From contig JADJXP010000002.1 of the NCBI GenBank assembly GCA_016715795.1, positions 2,170,001 to 2,234,000 on the forward strand: DNA of 64,000 nt, in the 5' to 3' direction. Made by a program: the position numbers and the translations under genes. Numbering within the stretch: position 1 is the first letter of the stretch; each line of letters begins with the position of its first letter. Shown here piece by piece: positions 50,449 through 59,973 of this stretch. This DNA is from Chloracidobacterium sp. (GTDB taxonomy: Bacteria; Acidobacteriota; Blastocatellia; Pyrinomonadales; Pyrinomonadaceae). Below the pieces are notes generated by a model. It was not told the DNA's origin and ran no database searches. It saw only the letters and a list, made by a program, of their open reading frames with translations.

Positions 50449-50940
50449 TTATTCCCATCGCTTCTCTTTCCTGAATCGCTTTATCACCATATCGCGCCGC
50501 AGCCTGGCAAGATGATCAATGAACAATCGCCCGTCACAATGGTCGGTCTCGTGCAGAAACGCCCGTGCAGCATAGCCCTCGGCCTCGCGCTCAAACCATT
50601 CGCCGTTTGCATTCTGTGCCTTAAGCGTTGCACGCAACGGCCTCACGACCACCGCCGGGACCTTCCCGACCGACAGGCAGCCTTCCTGGCCGGACTGCTC
50701 GCCTTCGACCGCTATGATCTCAGGATTTGCAGCGATCAGCTTTACACCCTCGCAATCCATCACAAAAAGCCGCAGGCCCAGTCCGATCTGCGGGGCGGCA
50801 AGGCCGACGCCTTCGGCGTCGTACATCGTGTCAAACATATCGCGGCACAGTTCAGCCAGATCGGGGCCGAATTCGGTCACAGGCTCGCCGCGGCTGGCCA
50901 GAACGTCTGCCGGATATTCAGTGATCGGTCGAACCGCCAT
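50449..50940 (-). CDS. def: Peptide deformylase
   Basis: Removes the formyl group from nascent proteins. 163 residues. All three motifs are present: GVGLAAPQIG (residues 44-53), QEGCLSV with the metal Cys, and HETDHCDG, where the usual HExxH is HETDH with both His and Glu kept. Its ATG follows directly on the stop of the zinc-ribbon gene. Confidence 0.96.
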   Translation of the reverse strand: MAVRPITEYPADVLASRGEPVTEFGPDLAELCRDMFDTMYDAEGVGLAAPQIGLGLRLFVMDCEGVKLIAANPEIIAVEGEQSGQEGCLSVGKVPAVVVRPLRATLKAQNANGEWFEREAEGYAARAFLHETDHCDGRLFIDHLARLRRDMVIKRFRKEKRWE

Positions 50941-51141
50941 CTATCTGGGAATAACACCCCACCGTGAGTCACGGTGATAGTCAGGCCGTGCGTTGAACCC
51001 CTTTTCTTCACGCGCAAGGCATCGCCAGCAAACGACGTAGGGCCTATTCGAGGCTGAGAGAAATGTGTTGTAATACTCGACCTCGGCGTCACATTCCGAG
51101 CATCGCGCCAGTGGTTTCTTTGTGGTTTTGGGATCGATCAT
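50941..51141 (-). CDS. Small zinc-ribbon-like protein
   Basis: A 66-residue protein with two CxxC pairs (ARCSECDAEV and VVCWRCLARE) spaced 22 residues apart, a treble-clef or zinc-ribbon pattern. Function unknown. Its start overlaps the stop of the membrane glycosyltransferase-like gene by four bases and its stop abuts the def start, so it is translated as part of that three-gene unit. Confidence 0.75.
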   Translation of the reverse strand: MIDPKTTKKPLARCSECDAEVEYYNTFLSASNRPYVVCWRCLAREEKGFNARPDYHRDSRWGVIPR

Positions 51142-52655
51142 GGCGTTTTTCTGCGCAAGAGAAAGAGCTTCTCGAGATAAAAATCCTTTTCGATGACTAT
51201 AGTGTAATTTGCCGCCACAAAATTATCCAACGGGGCGCAGTCCCGCGTCGTCCGGCATATCTCGCCCGTGACAAGCCAGATCTCCTCGGTGTCGCCCGGG
51301 ATCTGTGTGATGACGCTATCGGCCTCCCTTGCACGGCTCAACACCGGGTCCGATGACGTTCCTGTCGAAAACTCGAAGAGATTCCCTACCGGCAATATAT
51401 GATTCAGGCCTCGATAATGGTATGGCAGGGCCATTGCGTCAAAGGCCGGGAAAACGACGATCGGCTGGCCGGGACGTTCATTCTCCTGAATGAAGGCACC
51501 GATCCGGGCCCAATCGCCGCGTTTGACACCGGCGGGATATAGGTTCAACAGCGCGTACGAGAATGATGCAAGGACGACGAAACCTGCGGCGAGCGACGCC
51601 AGTCTCGCCGTCCGTTCGTTGGTCCTATTGAAGAGGTCGGTCAGGAGTGATGCGGCAAAGAAGAGGACGGGAACAAACAGGACCACCACAACCCCACGCG
51701 GCTCCCTAAACGGCCCGCTGGCGAAGCATGCCCCAAGCAACATCGCCGCTGAGACACCCGTAACGGGGCCGAGAGCGGCCGTTAGGCGCGAGATCGAATC
51801 CCGACGTCGAATCACGGCAAGAATTATCGTTCCCAAACCGGTCAGCACTATCCATGTCCGGGTGGTCGAGGCCGCCGTAACCGCAGACGATGAGAATAGT
51901 TCAGTTGGCAGAATAAACGTCAAAAGACCATCCCAAAGAATCCGAAGGCCGTCGATCAGACGAAGGGCCGATCGAGCATCACCGCCGGGCTGCGGCTTCA
52001 CGATGAAGATGAGAGGAACGCACGCTATCGCCGCGACGGCTGCGATCAGCAGGTATCGCCTCGCCTGCTCCCATCTGCCGGCAACGAGAAAGGCCGCAAG
52101 GAAGCCCGCAAACAGAAGCAGCAGATAGCAGCTCGTATAGGCAGCCACGATCGCCGTGAATGCCAGCCAGAGCCAGCGTGCATTTCGCCTCCCATCGCTC
52201 TCCAAAAATATGTCGAGGAAGAACCTGACCGAGATCACCGACAGCAGCACTAAAAGCGAATAGGAGCGTATCTCAGTGCTTGCCCATACGAGCACCGGAT
52301 GAATGGCGAAAAAAGCTGTCGCCAGGAGCGTTGCTTCGCGTGAGAACATACGCCGGGCAGTTCCGGCAAAGACACGTATGGCCGCCACGCTGCAAATGAT
52401 CGAGAAAAGGCGGGCAAAAAAGATCGATGCGTCGATCGACCTCCACAGGCTCATGATCCAGAAATACAGCGGCGCCTGCCTCTCGTCTATTGCCGCGTGC
52501 CGGATAGCTGACAGTAATCCATGCTGTGTCGAGTAGAGTGTTGCCGCCTCCTCCGCCCAGATATTGAGCGAGAATGCGAGCGGAATAACGATAAGCAAAT
52601 GAAGCAGAATGAGCGGGAATGAGCCTGTCCCTGCTCTCGCGGTTCTGTCGGGCAT
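51138..52655 (-). CDS. Multi-spanning glycosyltransferase-like membrane protein (GT39/ArnT-like)
   Basis: A 505-residue inner-membrane protein with about 11 hydrophobic segments, resembling GT-C lipid-linked sugar transferases (GT39/PMT_2). The first loop has LSAIRHAAIDERQAPLYFWIMSLWRSI, with the DExxxPLYFW pattern of the family's acidic loop motif. A soluble C-terminal part (about residues 380-505) ends in WLVTGEICRTTRDCAP. Donor and acceptor are unknown. It heads an operon with the zinc-ribbon gene and def, and lies beside other membrane proteins of probable polysaccharide function. Confidence 0.85.
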   Translation of the reverse strand: MPDRTARAGTGSFPLILLHLLIVIPLAFSLNIWAEEAATLYSTQHGLLSAIRHAAIDERQAPLYFWIMSLWRSIDASIFFARLFSIICSVAAIRVFAGTARRMFSREATLLATAFFAIHPVLVWASTEIRSYSLLVLLSVISVRFFLDIFLESDGRRNARWLWLAFTAIVAAYTSCYLLLLFAGFLAAFLVAGRWEQARRYLLIAAVAAIACVPLIFIVKPQPGGDARSALRLIDGLRILWDGLLTFILPTELFSSSAVTAASTTRTWIVLTGLGTIILAVIRRRDSISRLTAALGPVTGVSAAMLLGACFASGPFREPRGVVVVLFVPVLFFAASLLTDLFNRTNERTARLASLAAGFVVLASFSYALLNLYPAGVKRGDWARIGAFIQENERPGQPIVVFPAFDAMALPYHYRGLNHILPVGNLFEFSTGTSSDPVLSRAREADSVITQIPGDTEEIWLVTGEICRTTRDCAPLDNFVAANYTIVIEKDFYLEKLFLLRRKTP

Positions 52656-52760
52656 TTCGTCAATGATAATCCATCGAGGACGTGCGGTCAGGTCAAAGAC
52701 GGCGAATTCGCCGCCTTTGCACGACGGGTTTCACTGTATACTTCCAACGGACAGATAACG

Positions 52761-54128
52761 ATGACCTTATCCTCAAAACTATTTACATGGAAACAGGCCG
52801 TGACGGCCGGTGCGATATTCATCATCGCTACCATCGTTATTCAGCGGCTGTTGCGCTACGTTTGCTCCGATCTTATCGCCTTCGATTGCCCGTACTACTG
52901 GCCGGTGAGCATCATGGACGTTCGGATACCGACGGTGCGCGACATCGTGGTTGCCAGTGCGGTTGCGGCGGGCTTTTTCATCTTGATAAGAATTCTCGAT
53001 GCCCGTCGCTATGAACTGCGGCTGGTGATCGCATCTGCGATCTTGTTGATAGTGGGGCTGAGCTTTATACATGGTGTTGCGGTCGGATTCTATGCGCCCA
53101 TAGCCGGTGATGCTCAGACGGGTGTCCTGGTGCCCTATTCGCTCGACGGGCAGGAATACTATCACGACGCGATCAAGACCACCGGAGCGATGGACTTTCT
53201 GGCACGTTTCAATGAACTGCAGCCGACGCTCCATCGTCATAGCCACACGCATCCGCCCGGCGCTGTGCTTACCTTTTACGCGCTGGATCGCATCTTCGGT
53301 GACCCCGCTCTCATAGCGGTCGCGATAATGCTGATCGCCTTTCCGGTGAGCCTGTATTCTGTTTATCGTCTGATGGCCGCTGCGGTGGATGATGATACGG
53401 CCCGCTATGTGACGGCGATCTTTGCATTTCTTCCGGTCATCCAGATCTATTATCTCGCAACGCTCGACGCGCTGATCGCCGCAATCTTGATCGCGGCTCT
53501 CTATCTATTTTGCTTTGGCAGATCGCGAGGTTCGGCGGCGGCCGCGGCCGTTCTGGTTTCGACATCGTTTTTTCTGACGTTTGTCAGCCTGTTTATTCTC
53601 CCCGTTTTGGCCGGTTTTGAACTGCTCGTAAAGCGCAGCCTTAAACGCTCGGCGGTCGTGGTCCTCGGCCTCGCAGCATTTCACATTTTGCTGTATTGGT
53701 TCACCGGCTACGACGCGGTGCGGGCATTTCGAACGGCGTCTGCATTTGAGAATCCGCATGGCTTTATGCTCTTTGTCGAGCCTGTAAACTATCTGTTCAC
53801 ACGCATCGAGGACATTGCCGAGATCGCCTTTTTCTTCGGGCCGTTCCTTCTCATTCTATTCTTTAAGGGATTCGCAAAATTCCGCGAGCGGCCGCATCTG
53901 ATGCTCACGCTTCTCGGCTGCGGAACATTTGCAGGCATGCTCGTGACCGGGGCCTTCCGAACCGGTGAGACGGCCCGTGCGTGCATGTTCCTTTATCCTT
54001 TTCTGCTATTCCCTGTCGCCCATTATCTCGAGGACTCGGATGCCGGAGCGTCGGAACGGCGGCAACTCGCAACGTTCGTTTTCGCTCAGGCCATAGGTAT
54101 GCAGTTATTCGGGAATTATCACTGGTGA
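52761..54128 (+). CDS. Multi-spanning membrane protein, GT-C-like
   Basis: A 455-residue membrane protein with about 11 hydrophobic segments. An extracytoplasmic loop near residues 115-175 has LVPYSLDGQEYYHDAIKTTG and LHRHSHTHPPGAVLTFYALD; the HPPG motif occurs in some GT-C transferases. FLPVIQIYYLATLDALIAAIL follows. It is probably a lipid-linked sugar transferase, but the family is not certain. It converges with the next gene, overlapping at the 3' ends by ten bases. Confidence 0.75.
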   Translation: MTLSSKLFTWKQAVTAGAIFIIATIVIQRLLRYVCSDLIAFDCPYYWPVSIMDVRIPTVRDIVVASAVAAGFFILIRILDARRYELRLVIASAILLIVGLSFIHGVAVGFYAPIAGDAQTGVLVPYSLDGQEYYHDAIKTTGAMDFLARFNELQPTLHRHSHTHPPGAVLTFYALDRIFGDPALIAVAIMLIAFPVSLYSVYRLMAAAVDDDTARYVTAIFAFLPVIQIYYLATLDALIAAILIAALYLFCFGRSRGSAAAAAVLVSTSFFLTFVSLFILPVLAGFELLVKRSLKRSAVVVLGLAAFHILLYWFTGYDAVRAFRTASAFENPHGFMLFVEPVNYLFTRIEDIAEIAFFFGPFLLILFFKGFAKFRERPHLMLTLLGCGTFAGMLVTGAFRTGETARACMFLYPFLLFPVAHYLEDSDAGASERRQLATFVFAQAIGMQLFGNYHW

Positions 54129-55633
54129 GCTTGCGGTAACCGGTAGACCTTGTAGGTCTCGGCCCGAAAGGCTACGGGGAAGGAATAATCCGTCGTGGTG
54201 ACGAGATAAGTCGCCGAATACTTTTGCTGCAATGCCTCGATCTGCTCAGCCGATAGGTCAGCGAATGCCGTTTCGATCTCGGCGCGCGAGCTTGCGCGGT
54301 CTGTGATCGGCGCGTTGGCGGTGAGGTCGCCGATCCGCCCGCGCCATTCAGACAGCCGGTCATACCGCGGATACATATACGAGACGGCCTGTGAGCGTTG
54401 CGAATGGTACCAGAATTCCTTGCCGATCGGCGAGGTTAGAATTACCGAATCGGGCGGCGTGTTTTTTGCGATCCACCTCAAAGACATCTCGAGGTCATTG
54501 GGCCTGGCGACCCAACTCGCCTTGAGTTCCCGCAGCCGCCCGATGCCCTCATCCAGCGGATCGAGAAGGCCGAGGATGACCAATACGCATGCGAGGGCAA
54601 TGGCTTTGCGCAGCGGGCCGTCAAGCTTACGAAGAAAATAGACAGCCGAGAAGATAAAGAACAACGGCGTCAATATCGGGAACAGCCGCATCGGCATAAG
54701 ACGTAGCAGCGGGTAGAGTTCGAGTGCCCTCAATAGGATCCCAAGCAGAAAGAAACCGGCGATCGCGATCTGAAAACTGCGCAGAAAACGCAACGCGAAG
54801 CTCTCTGTTCCACGCAGAGCGATCACGTTGAAGATCAGCATCAGCCCCAAGAGTGCCATTCCGAGCGTCGAGAAATAGAACGGATCGAAATGAAAGGGCA
54901 TGTGCTTGATGACGATGAACTGCCAATCGGTGTAGCTCGCAGGCTGCGCTTCGATCTGCTCACCGATCAACGGAACAATGCCGGGCAAAGCGAACAGCAG
55001 CGTCAGGCCGGCCACCTTGGCTACGTCGCGAATCGCCACGCGTTCGGCAAGAAGAGCGATGCCGACCGCCGGAATGGCCCAGAGGCCGACGGCCGGATGG
55101 AAACTGAACGAGAGTCCCAGAAGTATCGATCCAAGCGTCAGTTTTTCGCTTGCAATATAGTTCAGGGCGAACAGCAGGCATGCGTAAGCGACTGTCTTTG
55201 CCTCAAAGGTGCCGATCATCCACTCCGCATTGACGACGGCTTGGCCGATCGCCAACCAAAACGAGACGGCAAAGGAGATCGACCAATATGGGATCTTCCA
55301 GTTTTGCCCGAGGCGGATAAGTCCGGCAAGGCAAAGTATCCAGACAAGTGCCCTTCCGGCCCAGCCCAGTACTTCGAGCGGAACAAGGTTTGCCGGAATA
55401 CTGAAAATGAGGTTAAAGAGCCAATGTTCGTTCGCGGCGTGGGCAAACGACCAGTCGTTTACCGGCGCATAGGGCCCGAGCCGCATCAGGTAAATGAACT
55501 CGTTGCCAAACGGGACGGGCTTGGCGTGCAGGGCAATGACCCCGAGACAAAGAAAAGAGAAACAGAGCCAAAAGCCGGCAGAAGAGCTTCCGTCCGAGCG
55601 AAGTAGATCGCGAGCGTATCCAGATCCGAACAC
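54119..55633 (-). CDS. Multi-spanning membrane protein (DUF6798-like)
   Basis: A 504-residue membrane protein with about ten hydrophobic segments and a C-terminal soluble domain (about residues 370-504: LRWIAKNTPPDSVILTSPIGKEFWYHSQRS, then KYSATYLVTTTDYSFP). The arrangement resembles bacterial GT-C-type or DUF6798 proteins that act on surface polymers. GTG 55633 is the likely start. It lies nine bases downstream of the deacetylase gene on the same strand, in the polysaccharide unit. Confidence 0.75.
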   Translation of the reverse strand: MFGSGYARDLLRSDGSSSAGFWLCFSFLCLGVIALHAKPVPFGNEFIYLMRLGPYAPVNDWSFAHAANEHWLFNLIFSIPANLVPLEVLGWAGRALVWILCLAGLIRLGQNWKIPYWSISFAVSFWLAIGQAVVNAEWMIGTFEAKTVAYACLLFALNYIASEKLTLGSILLGLSFSFHPAVGLWAIPAVGIALLAERVAIRDVAKVAGLTLLFALPGIVPLIGEQIEAQPASYTDWQFIVIKHMPFHFDPFYFSTLGMALLGLMLIFNVIALRGTESFALRFLRSFQIAIAGFFLLGILLRALELYPLLRLMPMRLFPILTPLFFIFSAVYFLRKLDGPLRKAIALACVLVILGLLDPLDEGIGRLRELKASWVARPNDLEMSLRWIAKNTPPDSVILTSPIGKEFWYHSQRSQAVSYMYPRYDRLSEWRGRIGDLTANAPITDRASSRAEIETAFADLSAEQIEALQQKYSATYLVTTTDYSFPVAFRAETYKVYRLPQAHQ

Positions 55634-55642
55634 AACTTGATC

Positions 55643-56608
55643 CTAAAGCAGAGCTTCCGGTTGTGGAACTGCAGCATGGGCATTATCGCGAAAATGCTTC
55701 GCGTGTCCGCTCATATTCACGACCTCGAACTTCGTCGCGTACGCTCCGATCACATTGTCGAGGAATTCGAGTTTCTTGGCACTTGGCACATTCATTCCCG
55801 GAAAGAACCGCAGCTCCGGCACGTCCTCACCGCTCAGGAAATCCAGCGGGTGCAGCAGCATTGAGGGCTGGACACCCGTTATTGAACATGCCGCGAGTGC
55901 CGACTTCCAATACGTCGCCGCAAGCGTTGTCGAGAACGCCGACAGGTATTGCAGATAGGTCGCATGGATCGGCGTTTTGATCAAGGGGAAGGTCGTGACC
56001 GGTATCTCAACGAGGTTTCGCCCCGCCGCCTCGATAAAATGTGGCCGCAGCGTCTGAAAGCCGTCCGAGAACTTGCCAAACAGCTTGCTCAGCTTCTCAC
56101 GCTCGGCCGCCGCCATCGTCGGCGACTTGAGAAAGAAAAACGCCCTTGCCAATGGTGCGAGATAGGTCGGCAGCGTAGAGCAATCATATTCGTATCCTCG
56201 CCGGCCGAGCAGATCGAGAACGGCCGGGCTCAGGCTGTAGCCGGGCCCGCGAAAACCGATCGGACGCTGACCGGTCACACTTTCGATCGCAGATTCGGCC
56301 CGGTCAAATTCCTCTTCAAGTTCATCTCGCGAATACAAATGCAGCCACGGCTCGTGGTTAAAACTGTGATTGCCGATCTCGTGGCCGTCGGCAGCGATCG
56401 CGGCGATGGCTTCGCGATTCTTTTCCAGTGCTGCGTCCTGCCCGATAACGAAGAAGGTGATCTTAAGGCCTCGCTCACGGAGGAGATCCAGTATTCGCGG
56501 CACGGCCTGATCGAGATACGACGGGAACGATTCCCAGCCCGCATCACCGTGCGTCTTCATATAAGACCACTGATTATCGAGATCTAATGACAGGCTGGCG
56601 ATCTTCAT
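55643..56608 (-). CDS. NodB-type polysaccharide deacetylase
   Basis: A 321-residue carbohydrate esterase of family 4. Catalytic motifs are intact: LSLDLDNQW (Asp pair), HEIGNHSFNHEPW (HSFNH metal ligands), and IGFRGPGYSLSP. A C-terminal extension of about 130 residues holds PSMLLHPLDFLSGEDVPEL, with the final His-containing motif. No signal peptide is seen, so it may act in the cytoplasm or on lipid-linked sugars. It overlaps the flavoprotein gene by four bases (ATGA). Confidence 0.9.
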   Translation of the reverse strand: MKIASLSLDLDNQWSYMKTHGDAGWESFPSYLDQAVPRILDLLRERGLKITFFVIGQDAALEKNREAIAAIAADGHEIGNHSFNHEPWLHLYSRDELEEEFDRAESAIESVTGQRPIGFRGPGYSLSPAVLDLLGRRGYEYDCSTLPTYLAPLARAFFFLKSPTMAAAEREKLSKLFGKFSDGFQTLRPHFIEAAGRNLVEIPVTTFPLIKTPIHATYLQYLSAFSTTLAATYWKSALAACSITGVQPSMLLHPLDFLSGEDVPELRFFPGMNVPSAKKLEFLDNVIGAYATKFEVVNMSGHAKHFRDNAHAAVPQPEALL

Positions 56609-58071
56609 CTTTCTCCTGCGCTGTCCTCGCGAAAGAATCGTTCAGCAAGCTGAACGGTTTCGTTGATATTGAGCGTGCCATTCACAATGTGCGACGAATT
56701 GACGATATGCACACCGTCAACGGATGAGCGCATGTCGGCGAGGCCGGTCGAATAATCGACGACCGGGATCGGAAATACCTGACGAACCCGTGAGATCTTG
56801 AAGGCGACCACATCTGAGCGGTCAAAGTGCGGATACATCACCTCAAGCGCATCGAGGAAATACTCCTCGATCTCGTCGTCCGACCTGTCAAACAACTCGT
56901 TGTCAGGTGCGATATATCTCGGCAGATAAACGAGCGCGTTACGGTTAAATTCCTCCTTATCTACTATTGCGGACATCTCAATGATGCCCGTAAACGGCGT
57001 GTCGTCGGTAATGTTTGTCACATAATAATCCGACAACGAGCGTTTTAGCATTACCGAGGCGCAGACGATGCCTTGGTATCTGATGCTGCTGAGTTTTCTG
57101 CGCTCGACCGGGTCAAGCCCCTTGAGCACTTTCTCAGCCGTGTTTGACGGGCAGGTCATTATCACGCGGTCATATTCCGTGACAGAGCGATCGCCGGGAA
57201 ACGGCACCACCGCGCCGATGTCCATCTGCGGTTCCGCGATAAATGCCCCTGAGAAGCCAGGGGCGATAGCCACTGCGGCCTGGAAATTCGCATACTTTGT
57301 CGGCTGGCGGACGATGTTGGGCTTGACGTCGCCATTACGCCGCGCGGCATTTGTTGAGATCCGGACCTTACCGTTTGCAAGCCGCTGTATCGATTCGACA
57401 CGCGAGTTCAGCCTGATCTCCACGCCCTTGCCCAGCAGGACCTCGCCAAAGCGTTCGAGCACGCGGGCATAACCGCCGCGAACGTAGCCAAACATCTCGC
57501 GCTTCATTCCGGATCGACGGGCAGAGTACATTCGCTGAATGGATGCCCAGATGAATGACGCCGCCGTTTCCTTATAGGCGTCGCCGAGCTTGGCCTTGAG
57601 CAGCGGCTTCCATATCTTTTCAAATGTCTTTCGCCCCGACCAGCGCGTCAGCCATTTCTCGACCGACAGCCTCTCAAGCCGTCGCCAGTTCTTTACCTTC
57701 GACGCATAAAAGATCGTTGCCCCGAGACGCAGCCGGTCGATCAGGCCGATAGCGGGAAATGTGAGAAACTCTTTCGTGTTTGACATCGACAGCAGTTCGC
57801 CGTCGGTATAGAAACCCGTTTTCGTCTCGACCCATCGCAGTTCGTCGCCGAGTCCGATCTCCTCGATCAGGTTGCGCGTGTGCCTGTCAGACGCCAGGAT
57901 GACGTGATAATGCTTGTCCCAAACGATGTCGCCGATGTCCCAGACCGAGGCGAGGCCGCCGATCTCGGGGGCGGATTCAAAAAGAGTGACCTGCGCTCCC
58001 GCGTCGGCGTAGCGCATTGCGAGTGTCATGCCGAGAAAGCCGGAGCCGACGATTGCGATCCTTTGCTGCAT
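56605..58071 (-). CDS. FAD-dependent oxidoreductase (protoporphyrinogen-oxidase/UDP-Gal-mutase-like)
   Basis: A 488-residue flavoprotein. Rossmann FAD site: IAIVGSGFLGMTLAMRYADAG and FESAPEIGGLASVW. Also DKHYHVILASDRHT, GYVRGGYARVLERFGEVL, and a C-terminal GVHIVNSSHIVNGTLNINETV that binds FAD. Related proteins in polysaccharide loci are annotated as NAD(P)-binding or amine-oxidase-like; the substrate is unknown. It overlaps the deacetylase by four bases and follows the deacetylase-glycosyltransferase fusion gene by about 100 bases. Confidence 0.88.
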   Translation of the reverse strand: MQQRIAIVGSGFLGMTLAMRYADAGAQVTLFESAPEIGGLASVWDIGDIVWDKHYHVILASDRHTRNLIEEIGLGDELRWVETKTGFYTDGELLSMSNTKEFLTFPAIGLIDRLRLGATIFYASKVKNWRRLERLSVEKWLTRWSGRKTFEKIWKPLLKAKLGDAYKETAASFIWASIQRMYSARRSGMKREMFGYVRGGYARVLERFGEVLLGKGVEIRLNSRVESIQRLANGKVRISTNAARRNGDVKPNIVRQPTKYANFQAAVAIAPGFSGAFIAEPQMDIGAVVPFPGDRSVTEYDRVIMTCPSNTAEKVLKGLDPVERRKLSSIRYQGIVCASVMLKRSLSDYYVTNITDDTPFTGIIEMSAIVDKEEFNRNALVYLPRYIAPDNELFDRSDDEIEEYFLDALEVMYPHFDRSDVVAFKISRVRQVFPIPVVDYSTGLADMRSSVDGVHIVNSSHIVNGTLNINETVQLAERFFREDSAGER

Positions 58072-58171
58072 TCTTGGAAAAGCCGGTTTGATGGATGCCG
58101 TCGCGGTGTGACCGCATATCGCTAACGATACGCAGCATTACCCCGTTCGATCGGCACATCTGCCGGAGTTC

Positions 58172-59878
58172 TTATTTGCGGAGCTTGTCCGAGGCCGGGC
58201 TTAGCTCTGCTGGGGTTAAAGAAGGTTCAATGGAGGCAGATTTCCCAAAGATACGGAGCATCGCAAGGCGAGAGAGGAGTTTAACGGTGCCGACGATCGT
58301 CTTCAGAGTATTCATCTTCGAGGCACCGAACAGACGAACGGCCAGAACCGTGGGAAATTCGACGATCTTGCCACCTTCCAGGTCGAGCAGCCCGAGCATC
58401 TCGGGAACGCCGTGAAAGCCGGGGGCCGTCGGGTTTACATTGACCATTGTGCTGCGGCGATATACGCGGAAACAGGCAGTGTAGGACGCGATCTTGGTCC
58501 GCAAAACGCGGCGGTAGAGCACAGATGCTCCCTTCGAGAGCAGAAGCCGCCAGCCGGGCACATTCTGCACTCCGCCGTCCTTGTGATACGGCGAGGCGGT
58601 CACCATATCGACACCGTCCGCCATCAGCGGGATCATCCGGGCCAGCTCGTGAGGATCAAAAGTGCAATCGCAGTCGATCGAGCACACGAACTCGGTCTTT
58701 GCCGCCCGTATGCCGGTCATGATGCCGCCGGCGACGCCCTTATTCACCTCGTGCCGGATGATCGTTACATTCTCGCGCTCGCCAAAGAGCGAATGCATGA
58801 CCCGAACGGTCTCGTCCTGGCTGTTGTCATCCACGAAGATCAGTTCCGACCGGAATCCGATGTTGTTCAGACGGCCTTCGACCGAGGCGAGCGTTTTTGC
58901 GAGGTATGGCAGAGATTCCTGCTCGTTGTAGCACGGGATCACGATCGACACGGGCCGAAGATCCTCGACTGCTCTTACAGCGGCCGCCGGAGCCTCGGTC
59001 AGCGAGGCCGCAAGAGCCGGAGTCGAACGGAGGCCACCCTTTACGCCGAGGTGATCGGCGACGCCGCCACAGTCGTAGAGGGCTAGATTCTCATTGAGGA
59101 TCCACTCCATCTTGTCGAGCTTGCGATAATGGCGAATGCGGTTGAGCCTCGATGCAGCCGAGATCCTCGGCTGCTCAGGGTCGAGTTCCCATACGTGGAA
59201 GTAGAAAACGAACGGATCGTCCTGATTCTTGTGCCAATTCCTGACTGCCTTGCGCATCAGCGTATACGGCAGTTGCCTGAGATAGTTCCCGCCTGAGATC
59301 GGCAGCAGCCCGATGCCGAGGTCAGTGGTCGCATAGGGAAATTCCCAGATGGAGCCATCGCCGGTGTCGATCTCATGGGCGATGCGTTTTGCCTTTTCCG
59401 TCTTGGACGTCGGCAGGAACGAAGCGTCATACACAAAACCTTCGTTAGCCAGTGTGTCGAGTACCCAGCCGCTTTGGTCGAACGCGAGCTTTTCCGCCGC
59501 ACGGTAGCCGATAACTTTCTGGCCGCAGGCGTCCTCGATGACCGCATTCGTACGTCTGAGATCCTCGCGAAACTCGTTTGGCGTCAGGTTTCGCGGGCTT
59601 CGATGATAGTATCCGCGGCTGGCGACCTCATGGCCGCGATCTGCGATCTCGCGCACCAGTGCGGGGTTGTGTTCTGCGATCCAACCGAGCACAAAGAACG
59701 TTGCCTGTGTATCGTACCGGTCGAGCAAGTCGAGCGTTTTGAGCGTATTCTGCTCATAACGCGGTTCGAAATTGGACCAGTTTCGCTGCTGGATCAGGTT
59801 CTCAAACGCTCCAACGTGGAAATAGTCCTCGACCAGAATGGTGAGCAGATGTCGTCGGGGATTTGTCTCGATCGTCAT
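58172..59878 (-). CDS. Fused NodB-like (XrtA-type) deacetylase and family-2 glycosyltransferase
   Basis: A 568-residue fusion. Residues 10-290 match the DUF3473/XrtA-associated polysaccharide deacetylase: VEDYFHVGAFE, TQATFFVLGWIAEHNPALVREI, KVIGYRAAEKLAF. Residues 315-540 are a GT2 transferase: VSIVIPCYNEQESLPYL, LIFVDDNSQDETVRVM, FVCSIDCDCTFDPHEL (DxD). The deacetylase motifs are eroded: ILVED for DVED, SRGYYH for SHGYxH, GYRAA for GYRAP, so this half may be inactive. ATG 59878 is used; GTG 59887 is the alternative. It heads the surface-polysaccharide genes on the minus strand. Confidence 0.88.
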   Translation of the reverse strand: MTIETNPRRHLLTILVEDYFHVGAFENLIQQRNWSNFEPRYEQNTLKTLDLLDRYDTQATFFVLGWIAEHNPALVREIADRGHEVASRGYYHRSPRNLTPNEFREDLRRTNAVIEDACGQKVIGYRAAEKLAFDQSGWVLDTLANEGFVYDASFLPTSKTEKAKRIAHEIDTGDGSIWEFPYATTDLGIGLLPISGGNYLRQLPYTLMRKAVRNWHKNQDDPFVFYFHVWELDPEQPRISAASRLNRIRHYRKLDKMEWILNENLALYDCGGVADHLGVKGGLRSTPALAASLTEAPAAAVRAVEDLRPVSIVIPCYNEQESLPYLAKTLASVEGRLNNIGFRSELIFVDDNSQDETVRVMHSLFGERENVTIIRHEVNKGVAGGIMTGIRAAKTEFVCSIDCDCTFDPHELARMIPLMADGVDMVTASPYHKDGGVQNVPGWRLLLSKGASVLYRRVLRTKIASYTACFRVYRRSTMVNVNPTAPGFHGVPEMLGLLDLEGGKIVEFPTVLAVRLFGASKMNTLKTIVGTVKLLSRLAMLRIFGKSASIEPSLTPAELSPASDKLRK

Positions 59879-59973
59879 AGTCGGCACTCGTGAGCGAGAG
59901 GTTGAATAACCCTCTTTGCGCGGCCTTAACTTTCGGCCGCTAGGGTAAGAAAAGGTATAATTCGGGAAAAATC

